Positions 51,511-54,455 of a stretch of 54,455 nucleotides of DNA are shown here, one piece after another. The stretch lies in assembly GCF_000515115.1 (NCBI RefSeq), contig NZ_AZXF01000028.1, positions 16,276 through 70,730 on the forward strand, given 5' to 3'. Position numbers and translations under genes: made by a program. How positions within the stretch are numbered: position 1 is the stretch's first letter; each line of letters opens with the position of its first letter. The notes beneath the pieces are model-generated. The model was not told where the DNA came from, made no database searches, and saw nothing but the letters and a program-made list of their open reading frames with translations. The DNA comes from Nocardiopsis sp. CNT312. GTDB taxonomy: Bacteria; Actinomycetota; Actinomycetes; Streptosporangiales; Streptosporangiaceae.

Positions 51511-52394
51511 CCAGTGGCGATGAGGTATTCCGGCAGATCCAGAAGAAGGCGAGGGCGGCCTCGGCCACAGAAGGCAGACCCGCACCGACCGCCGAGTACC
51601 TCACCAGGCACGCGCTCGAATCCTTCCTCGACCGACTGACCCGAACGGCACACAAGAACGACTTCGTATTGAAGGGCGGCATCCTGCTCGCCGTCTACGG
51701 AGTTCGCCGTCCGACCAAGGACGTCGACGCGGAGGCCATCAGGGCCACGGTCACACCCGAGGCCATAGCGCGGGTCATTCGTGACGTGGCCGAAGTCCAG
51801 GCCCCCGACGGCTTGGACTTCGATCTCGACACGATGCGCGTGCAGGAGATCCGGGAACAGGCGGACTACCCGGGCCTGCGCATGCGCGTCACGACCCGTA
51901 TCGGATCCCAGAAGACCGTCGTCGCCTGGGACATCTCGACAGGAGACCCGATCGTCCCATCACCGAAGCCGGTCAAAGTACCCCGCATCCTCGGAGACGC
52001 GATCGAGATACTCGGCTACGCCCCCGAGACCACGGTGGCCGAGAAGGGCGTGACGATCCTGGAACGCGGCATCACCAGCACCCGCTGGCGCGACTTCATC
52101 GACATCGTCCAGTTGGCCGCGCGGCACGACATCGACCAAGAGCAGCTCCTGGAGTCCGCACGAGCCGTCGCCCGCTACCGCAAAGTCGAACTCGTACCGA
52201 TCTCACCCGTGGTTGAGGGGTACGGTGCTATCGGCCAGACCAAGTGGGCGGCGTGGAGGCGCAAGGAAGGCCTTGAGGACATCAGCGAAGCCGACCTCGA
52301 CGACCAGATGGCGAAGGTCGCGGAAGTGATCGATCCCGTGTTCTCGCATGGTCCGGGCACCGCAAGCGCGAAGGCGTCGCCCACCGGCATCTAG
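51507..52394 (+). CDS. abiEii: Type IV toxin AbiEii nucleotidyltransferase
   Basis: A 295-residue DNA polymerase beta-like nucleotidyltransferase. The NT motif is FVLKGGILLAVYGVRRPTKD, with VDAEAI providing the Asp pair and the GG in LKGG. A later conserved block is TVAEKGVTILERGITSTRWR, then DFIDIVQLAARHDID. The family (AbiEii, COG1849-like) modifies tRNA acceptor ends with GTP and causes growth arrest during phage infection. GTG start 51507 overlaps the antitoxin stop. The C-terminal ~40 residues are variable (GPGTASAKASPTGI). Both genes look intact. Confidence 0.88.
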   Translation: MTSGDEVFRQIQKKARAASATEGRPAPTAEYLTRHALESFLDRLTRTAHKNDFVLKGGILLAVYGVRRPTKDVDAEAIRATVTPEAIARVIRDVAEVQAPDGLDFDLDTMRVQEIREQADYPGLRMRVTTRIGSQKTVVAWDISTGDPIVPSPKPVKVPRILGDAIEILGYAPETTVAEKGVTILERGITSTRWRDFIDIVQLAARHDIDQEQLLESARAVARYRKVELVPISPVVEGYGAIGQTKWAAWRRKEGLEDISEADLDDQMAKVAEVIDPVFSHGPGTASAKASPTGI

Positions 52395-52398
52395 GCGC

Positions 52399-52535
52399 AC
52401 GAAGCGACAACGGCTGAGTGTCGAAACCCCATAGCCAGGACAAAAGCAGCGATCGACGGATGGACCGGACAGCCCTGCTGGCCTGCGAAAAGATTGTCGA
52501 GAACCTTCGCCGATTCCCTTCGCTTCGCCGCCCAC
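52399..52535. repeat. Right imperfect repeat flanking the AbiE operon
   Basis: Similar to 50726-50845, sharing AAAGATTGTCGAGAACCT at 52491-52508. Its last 26 bases (52510-52535) are identical to 23632-23657 near attL. It ends 15 bases before an IS3 end. Confidence 0.6.
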
Positions 52536-52550
52536 GGACGTTCCCCCCGA

Positions 52551-52979
52551 GTAGTGGACATCTCCGACACTGGAAACACGAGGAGGAGTCCACACCATGG
52601 CCATGAAGCACTACCCGCCCGAGTTCAAAGCCGACGCCATCGCGCTGTACCGGTCCCGTCCCGGCGTGACGATCGCTCACATCGCCGATGAGCTCGGCAT
52701 CAACCGCGAGACCCTGCGCAACTGGATCCGCAAAGACGACGACCAACGCTCAACAGGCACCACACCCACTCGTTCTCGCCCCGGCACCCGCGCGGTCGCC
52801 GCCCAGAGCCTGGAAGCGGTGGGCGAGCGTCCGGCACGCCCGTCTGGCGGTGTTCTCCTGGATCAACCGGTACAACACCCGCAGGCGTCACTCAGCGAAC
52901 GGCCAGCTCAGCCCGCTCGTCTACGAGCAGAGGACGACTAGTCTGGGGCTCGCTGCCTGATCATCAGGTGTCCACACTC
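52551..52979 (+). mobile_element. Deleted IS3-family element
   Basis: Terminal inverted repeats TGGACA...CT...GA...GG lie at 52555 and, reversed, at 52974. The ends bracket only about 430 bases against a normal 1.2 kb or more. Inside are the start of OrfA and the last ~40 codons of OrfB, in different frames, so a central deletion removed the DDE catalytic core. Confidence 0.75.
52597..52960 (+). pseudogene. IS3 transposase remnant (OrfA start + OrfB end)
   Basis: ATG 52597 opens MAMKHYPPEFKADAIALYRS, then IAHIADELGINRETLRNWIR, the HTH of IS3 OrfA. The frame loses similarity after about residue 50. In the +1 frame from ~52825 the OrfB tail follows: RLAVFSWINRYNTRRRHSAN, then GQLSPLVYEQ. The DDE residues are absent, so no transposition is possible. 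Confidence 0.8.
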
Positions 52980-53024
52980 GTGGGGGAACACCCCCCTCGT
53001 CACGCGGGCAACTCAGGTCCGCGA

Positions 53025-53216
53025 CGGATCATCACGGCCGCCGACGAACCGGAAGTGGTCTACATGGAATCAGCTGAAGAAGGCCGAATCATCACCGACT
53101 CCGCTGGTATCTTTCGTAGCCGTTTGCTGTTCACGGCCCTCCAGGGAGCAGCCCGCGACCCGCAAGAGACCTTGCAGGCCATCCGCGACGAGATGAGGAA
53201 GATCGACGATGAGTGA
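53025..53216 (+). pseudogene. C-terminal remnant of an Scr1-type HTH/DUF5753 regulator
   Basis: RIITAADEPEVVYMESAEEG, then FRSRLLFTALQGAARDPQET, match the DUF5753 C-terminus seen in the intact homologue at 35051. The HTH part is missing, replaced by the IS3 remnant 45 bases upstream. The remnant's stop overlaps the start of the next DUF397 gene, so the original order HTH-DUF397 is retained. Confidence 0.65.
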
Positions 53217-53385
53217 CTGGCACAAGAGCAGCTACAGCGGCGGGTCGAACGAGTGCGTCGAGGTCCGCGAGCACAGCGCCGGAGCAGACGTACGCGACAC
53301 CCAGAACCGCGAGCTGGGGCAGCTCTCCTTCGTCAGCAAGGATTGGGTGGCACTTCTCAGCGCCCTCCGCCACATCGACGAGTAG
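53209..53385 (+). CDS. DUF397 protein
   Basis: A 58-residue DUF397 protein: MSDWHKSSYSGGSNECVEVR, GADVRDTQNRELGQLSFVSK, ending in WVALLSALRHIDE. ATG 53209 overlaps the stop of the truncated regulator. Because the partner antitoxin-like regulator is broken, this is an orphan; whether it is expressed is unknown. It has the family motif once, unlike the duplicated protein at 35911. Confidence 0.82.
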   Translation: MSDWHKSSYSGGSNECVEVREHSAGADVRDTQNRELGQLSFVSKDWVALLSALRHIDE

Positions 53386-53545
53386 ACGCCTACGAGACGG
53401 CGTCCTTGTTCTCCAAGTAGATCGTCGTGCCCTCCTGACGAGCGCGTGTGCCCTGAGTGATCCTGCGGGCGAACCGGGGGATGGTCACTTTCGCGATCGA
53501 AGCGACGTCATGGAACTCGATGGTCTCACCCCGCAAGCAGCGGCG
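53386..53545 (-). other. Coding-like fragment on the minus strand
   Basis: The minus strand reads TIEFHDVASIAKVTIPRFAR, then GTTIYLENKDAVS and a stop near 53396, with good codon bias but no start. It may be the end of a gene cut off by rearrangement before the Nudix gene. I cannot name the family. Confidence 0.3.
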
Positions 53546-54082
53546 TCATTGGGATGAGGCGTTCAACGCGTACAGGTAAAGCAGCGCGTTCATGGAGGTG
53601 CCGCTGACGAGCTTCTGGTCACGGACCAGTTCCGGAACCTGCTCCAACGGCAGCCATTCCACCCGTTCAGCCTCCCAGTCCTCCTCAGGCTCACCGATCA
53701 ACTCCGCCCTCTCCGCGACGAAAATGTGGTGCTCGCTGTCAGAGATCCCGCTCGAAGGCTGCGCGTAGAGCAAAGGCTTCAAGGAACCGGGCCTCCACCC
53801 GGTCTCCTCCTCCACCTCCCGAGCCGCTGCGGCCTCGGGGCTCTCCCCTTCTTTGATGCCGCCGATCGGGATCTCATAGCCCCACGTGTCGGTGATGAAG
53901 CGATGGCGCCACATGAGCAGCACACGGCCCTGCTCATCAAGAACGGCGGCCCCAGCGCCCGGCGCCGAGCGGATCACCCGGTGGGCGAGATGTCGCCCAC
54001 CAGTGATCTCCACATCCGCCAGGCGAATATCGAGCCACTGATCGGTGTAGAGGGGCTCCTCCGAGTGGACGATCCAACGCAT
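53546..54082 (-). CDS. Nudix hydrolase (ADP-ribose pyrophosphatase-like)
   Basis: A 178-residue Nudix enzyme, hydrolysing a nucleoside diphosphate linked to another group. The Nudix box (GX5EX7REUXEEXGU) is visible from GGIKEGESPEAAAAREVEEE to TGW (about 74-97), with the Mg2+-binding REVEEE. The order of flanking strands (LMWRHRFITDTWGYEIPIGG) resembles ADP-ribose pyrophosphatases. Small Nudix proteins with this N-terminal RWIVHSEEPLYTDQWLDIRL are common in streptomycetes. Start ATG 54082; ribosome site (GGGAGACTTGA) is weak. The substrate is not certain. Confidence 0.88.
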   Translation of the reverse strand: MRWIVHSEEPLYTDQWLDIRLADVEITGGRHLAHRVIRSAPGAGAAVLDEQGRVLLMWRHRFITDTWGYEIPIGGIKEGESPEAAAAREVEEETGWRPGSLKPLLYAQPSSGISDSEHHIFVAERAELIGEPEEDWEAERVEWLPLEQVPELVRDQKLVSGTSMNALLYLYALNASSQ

Positions 54083-54122
54083 TCAAGTCTCCCTGGGGCG
54101 CACGGTTGACACCATCAGGCAA

Positions 54123-54225
54123 TCACAGAACCAAACCGAGGTGGACATCGGCCTGCTCGACGAACTCCCGCACGTCGGGCTCAGCGCTACGTCGGTCGAG
54201 AGCGTTGCGAACTGGGGCCTTGACC
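54123..54225 (-). pseudogene. C-terminal fragment cut by IS3
   Basis: The minus strand reads VRNALDRRSAEPDVREFVEQ, then ADVHLGLVL and a stop at 54123. The upstream part is replaced by IS3 sequence beginning near 54233. It resembles the end of a soluble protein but is too short to name. Confidence 0.35.
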
Positions 54226-54232
54226 CTGGATC

Positions 54233-54455
54233 TTGGACACGCTGAACCCGACAGGTGTCGGGAGGAAGCGAGAATCAGGGCATGGCCCGCAAGACCTACT
54301 CCGAGGAATTCCGCCAGCAGGCGGTCGACCTCTACCTGAACACCCCGGGCGCCACCTTCAAAGCGATCGCAGCGGACCTGGGCATCTCCCGAGGCACCCT
54401 GCAGAACTGGGTCTACGCCCAGCACCCCGCGGGGCGCTCCACCCCAGCACCCGCC
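54233..54455 (+). mobile_element. IS3-family element, left end (truncated by window)
   Basis: A terminal repeat (TTGGACACGCTGAACCCGAC) begins about 49 bases before OrfA. The rest of the element is beyond the window. Confidence 0.7.
54282..54455 (+). CDS. IS3 family transposase OrfA, N-terminus only
   Basis: ATG 54282 follows GGAGGAAG. The product MARKTYSEEFRQQAVDLYLN, then FKAIAADLGISRGTLQNWVY is the HTH of IS3 OrfA. It runs off the window at residue 58. It differs clearly from the IS3 remnant at 52597, so the two are separate elements. Confidence 0.85.
   Translation, partial: MARKTYSEEFRQQAVDLYLNTPGATFKAIAADLGISRGTLQNWVYAQHPAGRSTPAPA

Noticed and set aside
1..54455. CRISPR array or rRNA operon
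   Set aside because: No evenly spaced direct repeats with unique spacers and no rRNA-like sequence were found.

Overview
This is a high-GC actinobacterial chromosome segment. Codon third positions are almost all G/C, GTG and TTG starts are common, and Scr1-type HTH/DUF397 cassettes and a DasR-like operator are present. The content best fits a Streptosporangiales or Streptomycetales organism such as a Nocardiopsis relative; the genus is an inference. No rRNA and no CRISPR array were seen.

Bases 1-23.4 kb are core-like chromosome: the start of an AGCS amino-acid symporter, a DUF6457 protein, two GT4 glycosyltransferases, a class I aminotransferase divergent from a LysR regulator, a decayed VapBC pair, a DMT transporter, a GH20 hexosaminidase behind a near-palindromic DasR-type operator, a secreted glycerophosphodiesterase, an NlpC/P60 hydrolase, a family A DNA polymerase, a 2-hydroxyacid dehydrogenase, a TrmH-type methyltransferase, a subtilisin-inhibitor-like protein, a binding-protein/VWA fusion, a DUF2510 protein, oligoribonuclease and tRNA-His.

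Bases 23,372-50,654 form a 27-kb genomic island. It is bounded by an exact 106-bp direct repeat that starts in the T-arm of tRNA-His and includes its terminator. The integrase next to the left end is broken. The island carries a complete class 1 DISARM anti-phage system on the minus strand in the usual order drmD, drmMI, drmA, drmB, drmC. Two cassettes interrupt that order. One is an Xre-ImmA/IrrE plus PIN pair between drmD and drmMI. The other is a Zn-motif protein, HATPase, Scr1-HTH and DUF397 cassette between drmMI and drmA. A long near-perfect palindrome lies just upstream of drmMI and a related one just upstream of drmA; they differ from each other by changes matched in both arms. Two further nucleic-acid-processing units flank DISARM: a helicase-phospholipase D-DUF5710 fusion convergent with drmC, and a two-gene operon of a RelE-UvrD helicase and a GmrSD-like DUF262/HNH protein divergent from drmD. 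These two are the best candidates for undescribed defence components.

Bases 50,655-54,455 are accreted accessory DNA: an AbiEi/AbiEii type IV toxin-antitoxin operon flanked by imperfect 120-bp repeats, an internally deleted IS3 element, the tail of an Scr1-type regulator with an intact DUF397 gene, a Nudix hydrolase and the start of another IS3 element.
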